A stretch of DNA of 64,000 bases, from positions 21,453 to 85,452 of the forward strand of contig NZ_JAMZEK010000006.1 of assembly GCF_024158035.1 (NCBI RefSeq), read 5' to 3'. The notes under the pieces are model-generated. The model saw only the letters and a list, made by a program, of their open reading frames with translations. It had not been told where the DNA came from and made no database searches. A program made the translations under genes and the position numbers. This DNA is from Dyella lutea. GTDB taxonomy: Bacteria > Pseudomonadota > Gammaproteobacteria > Xanthomonadales > Rhodanobacteraceae. The first letter of the stretch is position 1. Each line of letters opens with the position of its first letter. This document shows, piece after piece, positions 8,442 through 18,173 of the stretch.

Positions 8442-10280
8442 TCATTCGGCCAGCTCTCCCAGCATCGCCATGATCCGCGCCGAGACGGCCTTCAGTTCCT
8501 CGTCGATGTCATGCAGCGGGCGCGGTGGCTCGAATACGTAGAAGTGGCGGTTGAAGGGGATCTCATAGCCCACCTTGCTCTTGGCTTCGTCGATCCAGGC
8601 GTCGGGGGCATGCGGCAGCACTTCGCGATCGAAGTAGGCCTGGATGTCTTCACCCAGCGGTACGTTCTCGGTGTCGCGCAGGCTGCTGTCCGGCTGCGGC
8701 TGGCCTTTCTGTTTGCCCTTCTGGCCAAGCACCACCTTACCCTGCTCGTCGCGCAGCGGGCGCTCGACGGTGATGGTGGTATAGCCGAATTCCTGGTTGC
8801 GGAAGATGCGCGCCAGCGGCGCCACTTTCACCTTGCCGCCGGGCGGCGGCTCGGGGGCGAATTCGGCGGCGGCGATGATGCTGCGCTCCACTTCCTTGCC
8901 GTCGGCGTCGAACACAGTGGCGAGTTCCGCCTCCTGGAATTCGCCGAACAGTTTGGTGATGGCGTCGATGTGCGCGTCGCTCATTTCCTTGCGCTTGGAG
9001 CCGAGGCTCTTGCGCATCTTCTGCCAGAAGCTTCCGGCGTCGATCAGCTGCACGGTGCCTTTGCGCCTCTGATCTTTCTTGTTGGAGACCACCCACACGT
9101 AGGTGGCGATGCCGGTGTTGTAGAACATGTCGGTGGGCAGGGCGACGATGGCCTCCACCAGGTCGTTCTCCAGCAGGTAGCGGCGGATCTCGCTCTCGCC
9201 GCTGCCGGCGCCGCCGGTGAAGAGCGGCGAGCCGTTGAGTACGATGCCGAAGCGACTGCCGCCGTCCACCGCCGGGCGCATCTTGGACACCAGGTGCAGC
9301 AGGAACAGCATGGAGCCGTCGGACACGCGCGGCAGGCCAGGGCCGAAGCGGCCGTCGAAGCCCTTCTCCTCGTGCTCCTTGCGGATCGCCTTCTCGACCT
9401 TCTTCCACTCCACGCCGAACGGCGGGTTGGACAGCATGTAGTCGAACTTGCGCGCGGCATGGCCGTCGTCGCTGAGCGTGTTGCCGGGCACCATGTTGGT
9501 GACCTCCTGCCCGCGGATCAGCATGTCCGCCTTGCAGATGGCGTAGGACTCGTCGTTGAGCTCCTGGCCATAGAGCGACAGGCGCGCCTCCGGGTTGTGG
9601 TCGCGCAGGAACTCGGCGGCCACCGAGAGCATGCCGCCGGTGCCGGCGGTGGGGTCGTAGATGGTGCGCACTACGTTGTTGCCGGGGGTGAGCACCTCGT
9701 CGTCCTCGATGAAGATGAGGTTGACCATCAGCCGGATGACTTCGCGCGGGGTGAAGTGCTCACCGGCGGTTTCGTTGGACAGCTCGGCGAACTTGCGGAT
9801 CAGCTCCTCGAACACCAGGCCCATCTGCACGTTGTCCACCCGGTCCGGGTGCAGGTCGACGTTGGCGAACTTCTCGGTGACCAGGTACAGCAGGTCGGCC
9901 TTGGCCAGCCGGTTGACCTGGGTGGCGAAGTCGAAGCGCTCGAAGATCTCGCGCACCTCGGGCGAGAAGCCCTGCACGTAGCTGGTGAGGTTGGACTCGA
10001 TGTGGTCCTGGTCGCCCATCAGCGTAGGCAGGTCCAGCTCGCAGGCGTTGTAGAACTTCACCCCGGACGCGCGACGAAGGAACTGGTCGGGATCAATTTC
10101 GGCCGCCTCGCGCTTCTTCTTTTCCGCCAGCACCTTGGCCTTGGTCGCCTCCAGCACGCAGTCCAGCCGGCGCAGCACGGTGAACGGCAGGATCACCCGG
10201 CCGTATTCGGATTGCTTGTAGTCGCCGCGCAGCAGGTCGGCGACCGACCAGATGAGGGCAGAAAGGGAGGTTTGGTTCAT
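8442..10280 (-). CDS. hsdM: Type I restriction-modification methyltransferase subunit M (HsdM)
   Basis: An N6-adenine DNA methyltransferase of 612 residues that modifies the HsdS-defined target and is needed for restriction. HsdM_N helical domain at 1-170. Gly-Glu-His-Phe-Thr-Pro-Arg-Glu at 173-180. SAM-binding motif I Asp-Pro-Thr-Ala-Gly-Thr-Gly-Gly at 209-216. Catalytic motif IV Asn-Pro-Pro-Phe-Gly at 285-289. The start at 10280 matches the family N-terminus; an upstream extension to 10481 would run into the hipA gene and lacks homology. The ribosome-binding site is weak. First gene of the RM locus, 103 nt after hipA. Confidence 0.95.
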   Translation of the reverse strand: MNQTSLSALIWSVADLLRGDYKQSEYGRVILPFTVLRRLDCVLEATKAKVLAEKKKREAAEIDPDQFLRRASGVKFYNACELDLPTLMGDQDHIESNLTSYVQGFSPEVREIFERFDFATQVNRLAKADLLYLVTEKFANVDLHPDRVDNVQMGLVFEELIRKFAELSNETAGEHFTPREVIRLMVNLIFIEDDEVLTPGNNVVRTIYDPTAGTGGMLSVAAEFLRDHNPEARLSLYGQELNDESYAICKADMLIRGQEVTNMVPGNTLSDDGHAARKFDYMLSNPPFGVEWKKVEKAIRKEHEEKGFDGRFGPGLPRVSDGSMLFLLHLVSKMRPAVDGGSRFGIVLNGSPLFTGGAGSGESEIRRYLLENDLVEAIVALPTDMFYNTGIATYVWVVSNKKDQRRKGTVQLIDAGSFWQKMRKSLGSKRKEMSDAHIDAITKLFGEFQEAELATVFDADGKEVERSIIAAAEFAPEPPPGGKVKVAPLARIFRNQEFGYTTITVERPLRDEQGKVVLGQKGKQKGQPQPDSSLRDTENVPLGEDIQAYFDREVLPHAPDAWIDEAKSKVGYEIPFNRHFYVFEPPRPLHDIDEELKAVSARIMAMLGELAE

Positions 10281-10383
10281 GGGTGACTGCTTGTGTGAAA
10301 TAGCCGGCCAGAGCCGGCATGGAAGTGAAGGCGATGCACCATGGCGGTATGGCGTCGCAACGACTGAGAGCGTTGGGGCGCGC

Positions 10384-11628
10384 TCATGCGCCCTCCAGCC
10401 GCGCCAGGTAGGCACGTCGCCGGGTAATGGTTGTGGAGAGGTGTCGTAGCAGAGGAGCATCCGCTTCGACGCCCAAGCCACCGGCCACGCCCGGCAGCTG
10501 CTGCTGCAAGGCGTCGGCCAACGAGAGCGCGCGCCGCCGCAACAAGGTGAGGTTGAGCCGGGCTTCGTCGCAGAGCTGCTGCCATTGGCGCTTCATCACC
10601 CAGCGCGGACGACGCTCGCCACCGATGGCCATGGCCAGCTTGTCGTCCAGTTCGGGCCAGTAGGCGGTGGACAGGAGGTCGTAGGCCGGGGCCAGACGCA
10701 GCTTTCCCTTCCGGTCGTAGAGCATGGCGATGTTCTTGGCGTGCGCGTCGGCGTTGCCGATCAGCATATTGAACAGCAGCCAGTCGACCAGTTGCAGGCG
10801 ATCCCGCGCCGGCAGCGCGCTGTGGCGGTCGATGAGTGCGAACAGATCACGGACACCCGGACCGCCTTCAATCTCGTATTTCTGGTCCGGCAGAACGCCG
10901 GCCAGCTGGCAAAAGTCGAGTTGATGCAGGCGATGGACGCGATCGCCGTCGATGACGCGGTCGTAGCGCTCCACGAGCAGCACCTGTTCGGGTTGCGCAA
11001 CCAGCTGCACCGGCGCCGACGGCAAACCGACCGCCTGCGCCAGACGCATGCACAGCGCCTCGTTGAGCACGGCATCGGGATACAGCTTTTCCGGCTGCAG
11101 TGCCGGCTTGAGGATGTGCGTGGACGCCGCACCGCCCGCCGGCAGGCTGAACTGGCCATCCGCGTAGCGCAGGGGAATCTTGTTCTGCGCGCCCGCCAGC
11201 GAGAGACGCAGATCGCCGTGACTCTGCAGCAGCGGGATGTTGTCGCGCAGGCGCTGCAGGTCCGCCGTCAGCTGATCCGGCGGGTACGGCTCGTAGGCAG
11301 GTTCGCGCTGCGGCTCGTCCGTTTCCGGGACCAGCTCGAAGGCACCCGCGCACTCTCGACCGAACGCCTCCAGCAGGCGGTACACGTTCCCGCGTGGAAG
11401 TCGCTGCAGCCTGCACAGGGTGTCGAGAACCGGCCCCTCCGGAAGCAGGTTGGCGAAGAAGAACAGCACCTCCTCGCCGATATGCGGATCGGCCCGTAGC
11501 GGCAGGCGTGGAGACAGCGGGAAGGTATGGGGTCGCCCCAGCCATGCGGCGTCGTAGGTGAACGCCAGTTCGCGCTCCCGGGCCTGCAGACGACCGACGA
11601 TTTCCCCCGCATGCCGGACAGCAAGCAT
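10384..11628 (-). CDS. hipA: HipA-family serine/threonine kinase toxin
   Basis: A 414-residue type II toxin kinase. The N-terminal HipA subdomain (1-110) is followed by the kinase core: Ser-Leu-Ala-Gly-Ala-Gln-Asn-Lys (143-150), Thr-His-Ile-Leu-Lys-Pro with the likely ATP lysine at 174, catalytic Gly-Asn-Ala-Asp-Ala-His-Ala-Lys-Asn (291-299) with Asp294, and Asp-Leu-Leu-Ser-Thr (317-321) supplying the metal-binding Asp. All key residues are present, so it should be active. The start codon overlaps the hipB stop (TGATG). In E. coli HipA phosphorylates glutamyl-tRNA synthetase and induces persistence; the target here is not known. It borders the RM locus as part of a defence island. Confidence 0.92.
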   Translation of the reverse strand: MLAVRHAGEIVGRLQARERELAFTYDAAWLGRPHTFPLSPRLPLRADPHIGEEVLFFFANLLPEGPVLDTLCRLQRLPRGNVYRLLEAFGRECAGAFELVPETDEPQREPAYEPYPPDQLTADLQRLRDNIPLLQSHGDLRLSLAGAQNKIPLRYADGQFSLPAGGAASTHILKPALQPEKLYPDAVLNEALCMRLAQAVGLPSAPVQLVAQPEQVLLVERYDRVIDGDRVHRLHQLDFCQLAGVLPDQKYEIEGGPGVRDLFALIDRHSALPARDRLQLVDWLLFNMLIGNADAHAKNIAMLYDRKGKLRLAPAYDLLSTAYWPELDDKLAMAIGGERRPRWVMKRQWQQLCDEARLNLTLLRRRALSLADALQQQLPGVAGGLGVEADAPLLRHLSTTITRRRAYLARLEGA

Positions 11629-11891
11629 CAGCCGCGCTCCTGCGGCACGATGCGCAGCCCCAGCGCCTTGATCACCTGCAGCGCCTTGCCGAGACCCACG
11701 GTGCCGCGACCGTTCTCGATCGCGATGACGGTGTCGCGCCCGACCCCGGAGGCAAGGGCAAGCTGGTCCTGGGTCAGCTCGGCACCGATGCGCGCCGTAC
11801 GCACGATCTCGCCCAGCGCCAGCGCATCCGGGTCGTCACCACGCCGGGCATGACCGCGCACCTTGGGCGAAAAGTTGGTCCTGGTCGACAT
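11628..11891 (-). CDS. hipB: HipB-family antitoxin, XRE-type regulator
   Basis: An 87-residue protein with a helix-turn-helix at about 27-80 (Leu-Gly-Glu-Ile-Val-Arg, Thr-Gln-Asp-Gln-Leu-Ala, Val-Gly-Arg-Asp-Thr-Val-Ile-Ala-Ile-Glu-Asn-Gly). The N-terminal 25 residues are basic. It would neutralise HipA and repress the operon through the palindrome found 30-49 nt upstream. Its stop codon shares a base with the hipA start, so the two are co-translated. Confidence 0.9.
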   Translation of the reverse strand: MSTRTNFSPKVRGHARRGDDPDALALGEIVRTARIGAELTQDQLALASGVGRDTVIAIENGRGTVGLGKALQVIKALGLRIVPQERG

Positions 11892-11920
11892 GGTGTGTTT
11901 GGGGCCCTTGAGATCGCCAT

Positions 11921-11966
11921 AAGTCGGCGAAGTCCGACTTTTAAGGAATTCTCAGTGGAAAATCAA
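11921..11966 (-). promoter_or_regulatory. hipBA promoter with overlapping palindromic operator
   Basis: On the minus strand TTGATT (11966-11961) and TAAAAG (11943-11938) are spaced by 17 nt, each matching 4 of 6 consensus bases. The -10 overlaps the palindrome AAGTCGG-6 nt-CCGACTT (11921-11940), and a further CCGACTT half-site occurs at 11983-11989. This fits HipB autorepression. Assignment is by pattern only. Confidence 0.5.
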
Positions 11967-11989
11967 GGAAAGTTGAACTTGACCGACTT

Positions 11990-12202
11990 TCTTGATCACC
12001 AGGTTGCCACCGTTCCCGCTACTTCCGGTGCGACCCAGGCGCTGTAACAAATCGTTACATCGCCTGCCCTGCTTCAAGGCGCGCAAAGCAAACGCGCAAA
12101 GAAAAGCCCCGCATCGCGGGGCTTCTCTTCGTCACGCCGTGCCGGAAGCTCAGGCGAACAGGTCGCCCCAGACGATCGCAGCGGTACGATCACCTCCCAA
12201 CG
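11990..12202. other. Intergenic DNA with a purA 3'-end relic
   Basis: Non-coding stretch between the hipBA promoter and the effector stop. From about 12098 to 12172 it matches the purA terminator and stop region at 16634-16710 in the same orientation, including the hairpin AGCCCCGC-ATC-GCGGGGCT (12105-12123) and an identical block of 19 nt around the stop (12141-12159). Read on the minus strand, the last codons encode Gly-Asp-Leu-Phe-Ala-stop against Asp-Asp-Pro-Phe-Ala-stop in PurA. It is a diverged duplicate, not a gene. Confidence 0.75.
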
Positions 12203-14302
12203 CTAGCGAGCCAGGCTCGGGCCAGAGGACGCTTGCTGCGAGGCTTGCACCTGCATGGCTGCAACGGCTTGCGCTTGTCCTTGCTGCTGCGTGACCTGCT
12301 GGAACTGCTCCATCGCCTGCGGCCAGCGGGCAGCACTCTGCTCCATGGGGGTATTGGCGCTGGCGGTGGGGACCTGGGTGCGCAGGTCGAGCAAGTGGTC
12401 CTGCCGGCCCGGTGGCGTCTGCACCGCCCACAGCCGGGTGCCATCGTCCGAGAGCGCGATGCGGTCGATGCGTTGCAGGCCGTCGGCGCGCGCCTGCACG
12501 GCGAGCGACGAAGCCACCTGATCGCTGTGGATGTCGGGGGCGCGGCCGAGCGAACGGTCCAGCGCGTGCACGTGCTGCCGGGTCTGCTGGAAAAAGGCGT
12601 GGTCCGGATGCTGCGGGTCGTCCAGTCGCGTAGGCAAGGCCGGCTCGGGGGGATTGACCGGACGAGACGCTGGCGACTCGCGACAGCCGTGTCCCTGCGC
12701 CGCAGACAGCTTCGACGCCTCCATATCCCGGGTTTCACGGATTTCCGCCGCGACGTTGCCTTCGGCGGCGTGCCGTCCGAAGAGCATGCCGGGCGCGCTC
12801 CACTGGCCCTGCGCATCGCGGGTATAGCTGCGGCCATCGGAGGCCAATACCGTCCGATCCGCATCACGGAGGGTGGAAGCGACTGCCTCAGGCAGCGGCC
12901 CGAATGCAGACCAGCCGCGCTGTTCGTAAAGCGCGCGATAGGCCTCCGCCACACCTTGCGGTGAATTGGCGCGGTTGTGCGCGATGCTGCGCTCGGCCGC
13001 CTGGTCGAGTTCGGCGGCACGCTGGGGAGAGGCCACCTCGGTACCGCGCTCGACCACGCGCCCCACCACGCCGGTCACCACCGACCGCGTCCACTGCCCG
13101 CTCTCGGCCTGGCGCCTCCAGTCGTCGGCCTGGAGGCGGGCCGGGTCGGCGGCGTTGGCTGGCTGCCGGTACGGATCGGCCAGCTCGCTCGGTTGCGCCA
13201 TGCGCAGTTCGGCCATGCGGGTGGATGCCTGGTAGTCCAGCCGGCTCTGCAGCGCCGCGTCCGCCACGGGGCCCTGCACGTCGCCGGGAAGCGGCGGCAG
13301 ATCGGACACCCAGCCCTGCCCGGGGTGCGCCGGGTCGTAGCGCCAGGGCCGACCTTGCGGATCGTCCTGGTGGTAGATGCGGTAGTCGTCGAAAGCATTC
13401 ACGAGCCTGTCGCCGCCGATCGCGCCAACCACCCCGCCCACCGCGCCGGTGACGAACGCACCCGGGCCGGATTCGATGCCGGCGAGCGTGCCAAGCCCGC
13501 CCAGGACCTCGGCCCCCGCCACCATGCCCAGCGTGCGACCGCCCAGATGCAACATGCCGGACTGCGCGCCGGTGACGTTGCCCTGGCGAAGCAGATCGGT
13601 GGTGTGATCGACGGTGCTGGCGGTGTCCTCGATAACCGCAGCGGCACCGAGCACACCCAGGCCGCGGGCTAGCCCCGGCACTTCGCCTGCCCGCGCGACG
13701 GTCACCTCGGGCTTGGGCAGGTTGTCGACCGATTTGACGTAAACCGGCTCATGGAAGAGCTGGCGATTGGGCACCAGCGCCTGCTCGGCACCGCCCGGTT
13801 TGGTGACCAATCCGTCCAGCTCGGAGGTCGGCGCCACGGTACTGACGAACACCTGCGTCGGCACCTTTGGCGTGATGCGATAGACGTCGTAGCGTGGCGC
13901 CTCGCTGGCTATCGGCAGGCCGTAGAACTCGGAGATGTTCCTACCCTGCGCTATCGCCGCCTCGGCTTCGGCGGCCTTGGCCCAGAACGGGGAGTGAGTG
14001 CTCGGCTGAGTGCCTGCCGGCACGAACTTCAGCAGGGTTTCGCCGGTGTCGAGCGTTTCCATGCTGGGGAGCTCGCGGCCGGACATGAGCTGCTCAACAG
14101 CACGATCGGTGATTTTTCTCGAGGGAGTGTCCGATGGAGCGGCCTCGCTGAGGCGCCACCAATACATCGCACCCTCATTGGTTTCCAGATAGTCGAGCGC
14201 CGATTGCAACGATACGCCATCCGGCTTGAACGTCTCGAACCTGGCTATGGCATCCGAGTAACGCTGCTTGAGATGATCGTCCGTCATCCCATCCGCAGTC
14301 AT
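12203..14302 (-). CDS. Candidate type IV secretion antibacterial effector with C-terminal XVIPCD
   Basis: A 699-residue protein. The C-terminal part (about 560-665) fits the XVIPCD that recruits effectors to VirD4 of the X-T4SS: His-Pro-Asp-His near its start, Leu-Asp-x-x-x-Gly-Arg, Ala-Asp-Gly-Leu-Gln-Arg-Ile-Asp, Leu-Ser-Asp-Asp-Gly-Thr, Trp-Ala-Val-Gln, then a Gln-rich tail. Residues about 85-195 hold a candidate toxin domain with Tyr-Asp-Val-Tyr-Arg-Ile-Thr-Pro-Lys, Val-Ala-Pro-Thr-Ser-Glu-Leu and Pro-Gly-Gly-Ala-Glu-Gln, loosely reminiscent of TNT/ADP-ribosyl-type toxins (weak inference). A Gly/Ala-rich hydrophobic segment spans 205-300. The start overlaps the preceding immunity gene by 4 nt. 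There is no signal peptide, as expected for a T4SS substrate. The T4SS genes themselves are not in the window. Confidence 0.8.
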   Translation of the reverse strand: MTADGMTDDHLKQRYSDAIARFETFKPDGVSLQSALDYLETNEGAMYWWRLSEAAPSDTPSRKITDRAVEQLMSGRELPSMETLDTGETLLKFVPAGTQPSTHSPFWAKAAEAEAAIAQGRNISEFYGLPIASEAPRYDVYRITPKVPTQVFVSTVAPTSELDGLVTKPGGAEQALVPNRQLFHEPVYVKSVDNLPKPEVTVARAGEVPGLARGLGVLGAAAVIEDTASTVDHTTDLLRQGNVTGAQSGMLHLGGRTLGMVAGAEVLGGLGTLAGIESGPGAFVTGAVGGVVGAIGGDRLVNAFDDYRIYHQDDPQGRPWRYDPAHPGQGWVSDLPPLPGDVQGPVADAALQSRLDYQASTRMAELRMAQPSELADPYRQPANAADPARLQADDWRRQAESGQWTRSVVTGVVGRVVERGTEVASPQRAAELDQAAERSIAHNRANSPQGVAEAYRALYEQRGWSAFGPLPEAVASTLRDADRTVLASDGRSYTRDAQGQWSAPGMLFGRHAAEGNVAAEIRETRDMEASKLSAAQGHGCRESPASRPVNPPEPALPTRLDDPQHPDHAFFQQTRQHVHALDRSLGRAPDIHSDQVASSLAVQARADGLQRIDRIALSDDGTRLWAVQTPPGRQDHLLDLRTQVPTASANTPMEQSAARWPQAMEQFQQVTQQQGQAQAVAAMQVQASQQASSGPSLAR

Positions 14303-14649
14303 GACCGGGGCTCCTCGGTCTTCGCCTTGCGCATCGCATCCATGCGCGCATTGATTCGCTTTTCCTGCTCGGTCAGACCGCCACGCATTTCAATTGAAAA
14401 GCCAACGTATGCGTCGTCTACGTCGGGGTCCGTGAAATCGACATAGCGACCGTCAGCAAAGTTGTAAGCACCGGGAATATCCCTCCTGTCCACGGGTTGC
14501 AGCACCCGACCTGCCTTGGCCTCATCAAGCAGGGGCTTAAGGGCGCGTAGAAGACTCTGCACATCCTCGCTGTCCGGATACTGTTTCAGCACCCACTCCA
14601 GGTGCTCGGCTGCTTCCTTGAGCTTTGCCGGGTCGATGGTCTGGGTCAT
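14299..14649 (-). CDS. Candidate immunity protein, tandem paralogue 1 (effector-proximal)
   Basis: A 116-residue acidic cytoplasmic-type protein without signal peptide. Family features seen in all copies: N-terminal Met-(Thr/Ala)-(Gln/Lys)-x-Ile-Asp-x-x-Lys-Leu, a helix Ala-Ala-Glu-(His/Arg)-Leu-(Glu/Asp)-Trp-Val-Leu-(Lys/Gln/Arg/His)-Gln-Tyr-Pro-Asp, and a centre Ile-Pro-Gly-Ala-Tyr-Asn-Phe-x-Asp-Gly-Arg-Tyr, ending with a charged helix. The stop overlaps the effector start (ATGA), so this copy is translationally coupled to the toxin and is the likeliest cognate immunity protein. I do not know a Pfam name for the family. Confidence 0.75.
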   Translation of the reverse strand: MTQTIDPAKLKEAAEHLEWVLKQYPDSEDVQSLLRALKPLLDEAKAGRVLQPVDRRDIPGAYNFADGRYVDFTDPDVDDAYVGFSIEMRGGLTEQEKRINARMDAMRKAKTEEPRS

Positions 14650-14770
14650 GGCGCGCTGTCCTCAAGTAGCCGGAAAATTGGAACACAGGACTCTTTTACA
14701 GATAGTCCGTGTCGCGTGCGACATTCCTCCTCAGGGACAAGTCGCCATACGCACGCAGACACGGATGTAG

Positions 14771-15130
14771 TCAGTTGATGGTTGTCGGGCCGCTGTCCAA
14801 CATCACTCGCCGCACCGCATCCAAGCGGGCAATGCGCAACCTGTCCCGCTCCGTCAGTCCACCTTCCAATTCGATGATGAAGCTCGTATAGGCCTCATCG
14901 ACACTCGGATCTCCGTAGGGGACGTACCGCCCATCTCCGAAATTGTAGGCCCCCGGGATGCGTGTGCCGTCCAAAGGGGCCGAGATCCTTTGCGCCCTGG
15001 CATCATCGATGAGCGGCGATAAAGACTGCAGAAGATCCCGCACATCCTCGCTGTCCGGATATTGCTGCAGCACCCACTCCAGATGCTCGGCTGCTTCCTT
15101 GAGCTTTGCTGGGTCGATGGCTTGGGTCAT
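14771..15130 (-). CDS. Candidate immunity protein, tandem paralogue 2
   Basis: A 119-residue member of the same family (Gln-Tyr-Pro-Asp-Ser-Glu-Asp, Ile-Pro-Gly-Ala-Tyr-Asn-Phe-Gly-Asp-Gly-Arg-Tyr-Val-Pro-Tyr, Leu-Glu-Gly-Gly-Leu-Thr-Glu-Arg-Asp). The ATG at 15130 is chosen over an in-frame ATG at 15169 because all paralogues begin Met-x-x-x-Ile-Asp and GAGGA precedes it. The 121-nt spacer after its stop is similar to the spacer after copy 3, so the duplicated unit includes intergenic DNA. Confidence 0.75.
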   Translation of the reverse strand: MTQAIDPAKLKEAAEHLEWVLQQYPDSEDVRDLLQSLSPLIDDARAQRISAPLDGTRIPGAYNFGDGRYVPYGDPSVDEAYTSFIIELEGGLTERDRLRIARLDAVRRVMLDSGPTTIN

Positions 15131-15251
15131 GGCACGCTGTCCTCGAGTAACCGGTAAATTGGATCGCACGATTCTTGTGCAGGTAGTCCGCGTTGTGTGC
15201 GGCAGGCCGCTTCAAGGGCAAGTCACTACACGCACGCAAACACGAATGTAG

Positions 15252-15611
15252 TCAGTTGATGGTTGTCGGGTCGCTGTCCGACATCGCCTGCCTCATGGCA
15301 TCCATGCGCGCGATGCGCTCTTTGTCTTCTTCGGAAAGGCCCCCTTCGATCTCGTCCACGAAATCGGAGTACGCGTTGTCGACATTGGGCTCCCGGTACG
15401 GGATGAATCGACCATCCGTGAAGTCATAAGCACCTGGGACATCGCTACCGTTGATCGGCACGAGTACACGCCCTGCTTTGGCTTCTTCAATCAAAGCCGA
15501 CAGCGACGTCAACAGACTCTTCACCTCGTCACTGTCCGGGTACTGGTGAAGCACCCATTCCAGGCGCTCCGCAGCATTCTCGAGTTTTTGGGAATCGATG
15601 GTTTTCGCCAT
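15252..15611 (-). CDS. Candidate immunity protein, tandem paralogue 3 (most divergent)
   Basis: A 119-residue protein starting Met-Ala-Lys-Thr-Ile-Asp, the most divergent intact copy (Glu-Asn-Ala-Ala-Glu-Arg-Leu-Glu-Trp, Val-Pro-Gly-Ala-Tyr-Asp-Phe-Thr-Asp-Gly-Arg-Phe). It shares its last residues (Pro-Thr-Thr-Ile-Asn) with copy 2. The start at 15611 is set by alignment to the paralogues; a longer in-frame reading to 15698 would overlap copy 4. Divergence with the core motif kept suggests it may neutralise a different toxin variant. Confidence 0.72.
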   Translation of the reverse strand: MAKTIDSQKLENAAERLEWVLHQYPDSDEVKSLLTSLSALIEEAKAGRVLVPINGSDVPGAYDFTDGRFIPYREPNVDNAYSDFVDEIEGGLSEEDKERIARMDAMRQAMSDSDPTTIN

Positions 15612-15694
15612 GACACACCCCCTCCAGTTCAACCCGACCCTTCGAACCACTACCCTTCCAGATCGCTCTCGCGGCCGCATGAATGTGGGCACGA

Positions 15695-16042
15695 TCAACG
15701 ACCTCTCGTTGTCCTGTCTCCCCGAGCGCTATCGAGCCTGCGAACGATGTCCTTCATGTCCTCACTAAAACCACCACCCATCTCCGTTATAAACCGGGAG
15801 TAGGCGCCGTTTACGCTGGGGCGCCTGTAGGCCATGTAGCGCCCATCCCCGAAGTTCCACGTCCCGGGGATATCCGTGCGGATCACGGGCGCAAGCACGC
15901 GACCTTGCAGCGCATCCTCGATAAGCGGTGAGAGCGCCTGCAAGAGGGCTTGCACATCATCGTTGTCCGGGTATTGCCTGAGCACCCAGTCAAGATGTTC
16001 GGCGGCTTCCTTGAGCTTTGCGGGGTCGATGGCCTGGGTCAT
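15695..16042 (-). CDS. Candidate immunity protein, tandem paralogue 4
   Basis: A 115-residue family member with the N-terminus nearly identical to copy 2 (Met-Thr-Gln-Ala-Ile-Asp-Pro-Ala-Lys-Leu-Lys-Glu-Ala-Ala-Glu-His-Leu). The centre is altered (Ile-Pro-Gly-Thr-Trp-Asn-Phe-Gly-Asp-Gly-Arg-Tyr-Met) and the C-terminus differs (Gly-Phe-Ser-Glu-Asp-Met-Lys-Asp). Its start is 431 nt from copy 3 rather than 481, so about 50 nt have been lost from the spacer of this unit. Confidence 0.72.
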   Translation of the reverse strand: MTQAIDPAKLKEAAEHLDWVLRQYPDNDDVQALLQALSPLIEDALQGRVLAPVIRTDIPGTWNFGDGRYMAYRRPSVNGAYSRFITEMGGGFSEDMKDIVRRLDSARGDRTTRGR

Positions 16043-16165
16043 GGCAAGTTCCCGTTGCGCACTGGGGAGTATCGGATCGTCGATTCCTTGCGCCAGGGTC
16101 CCGGTATGCGCGAGCTCCCTTCCATAACGGCCGGGGCACCTGTCGGACCGCGCCAGCAGAAGCAG

Positions 16166-16523
16166 TCAGCTGCCACTTGTCTGGCCACCAGTGACCATCG
16201 CTTGCCGCATGGCATCGATGCGCGCAAGGAGCAACTTGTCCCGCTCCGTCAGCCCACCTTCGAGTTCGATGATGAAGCGGGCGTAGGCGTCACCGACACT
16301 CGGCTCCTTGTAGGGTACGTAGCGCCCATCTCCGTGGTTATACGCACCGGGGACGCGAATACCGTCCATAGGCTCTGAGATCTTTCCCGCCTTGGCGTTC
16401 TCAATGAGGGGGCGCAGAGACTGCAGAAGGCTGTACATCCTCCGCATCGGGGTGCTGCTTCAGCACCCACTCCAGGTGCTCGGCGGCTGACTTGAGACGT
16501 ATGGGATCGATCGCCTGGGCCAT
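16166..16523 (-). pseudogene. Frameshifted immunity paralogue 5
   Basis: The N-terminal part (start at 16523: Met-Ala-Gln-Ala-Ile-Asp-Pro, Glu-Trp-Val-Leu-Lys-Gln-His-Pro-Asp-Ala-Glu-Asp-Val-Gln) and the C-terminal part (Leu-Leu-Gln-Ser-Leu-Arg-Pro-Leu to the stop at 16166, with Val-Pro-Gly-Ala-Tyr-Asn-His-Gly-Asp-Gly-Arg-Tyr) are in different frames. Alignment to the paralogues implies a 2-nt loss near 16431 (a Gln-Ser codon pair reduced to Gln). It is the first gene of the array on the transcribed strand. A sequencing error or programmed shift cannot be excluded. Confidence 0.75.
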
Positions 16524-16637
16524 GGACACGCTCCGTGTGCTGTGTGCGAAGGGTGGCACGGCTTGCGATGGTGCCACCGTGATGCCCGCCGCGAAGTAGG
16601 CGTTTTCCCGAGTTTCGGTGCGGCGAGGCCGCCAAAG

Positions 16638-16664
16638 AAAAAGCCCCGCATCGCGGGGCTTTTT
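16638..16664 (-). terminator. purA Rho-independent terminator
   Basis: A perfect 12-bp stem AAAAAGCCCCGC / GCGGGGCTTTTT with a 3-nt loop, just past the purA stop. On the minus strand it ends in a T-run. A diverged copy is found at 12105-12123. Confidence 0.85.
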
Positions 16665-16686
16665 CGTGTCACGCCTTGCCGGAAGC

Positions 16687-18081
<1,395 letters not shown>

Positions 18082-18173
18082 TCACGCCCGCGCGCGACGC
18101 ACCCTCTGGACTCGTGGCCAGAGCCTCGTGGAACGGGCCGATCGGCGGCCCGCCGGTGTGTCGCGAACGTGTC

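Noticed and set aside
10281..10481. An N-terminal extension of HsdM
   Set aside because: It would overlap the hipA 3' end by about 100 nt, has no family match, and the standard HsdM N-terminus starts at 10280.
12150..12431. A 93-codon minus-strand frame ending like PurA
   Set aside because: Only the last about 15 codons resemble PurA and the rest is the shadow of the effector gene; treated as a 3'-end relic.
14299..16523. A CRISPR-like array because of the regular 481-nt spacing
   Set aside because: The repeats are diverged protein-coding genes with their own starts and stops, not short identical repeats with spacers.
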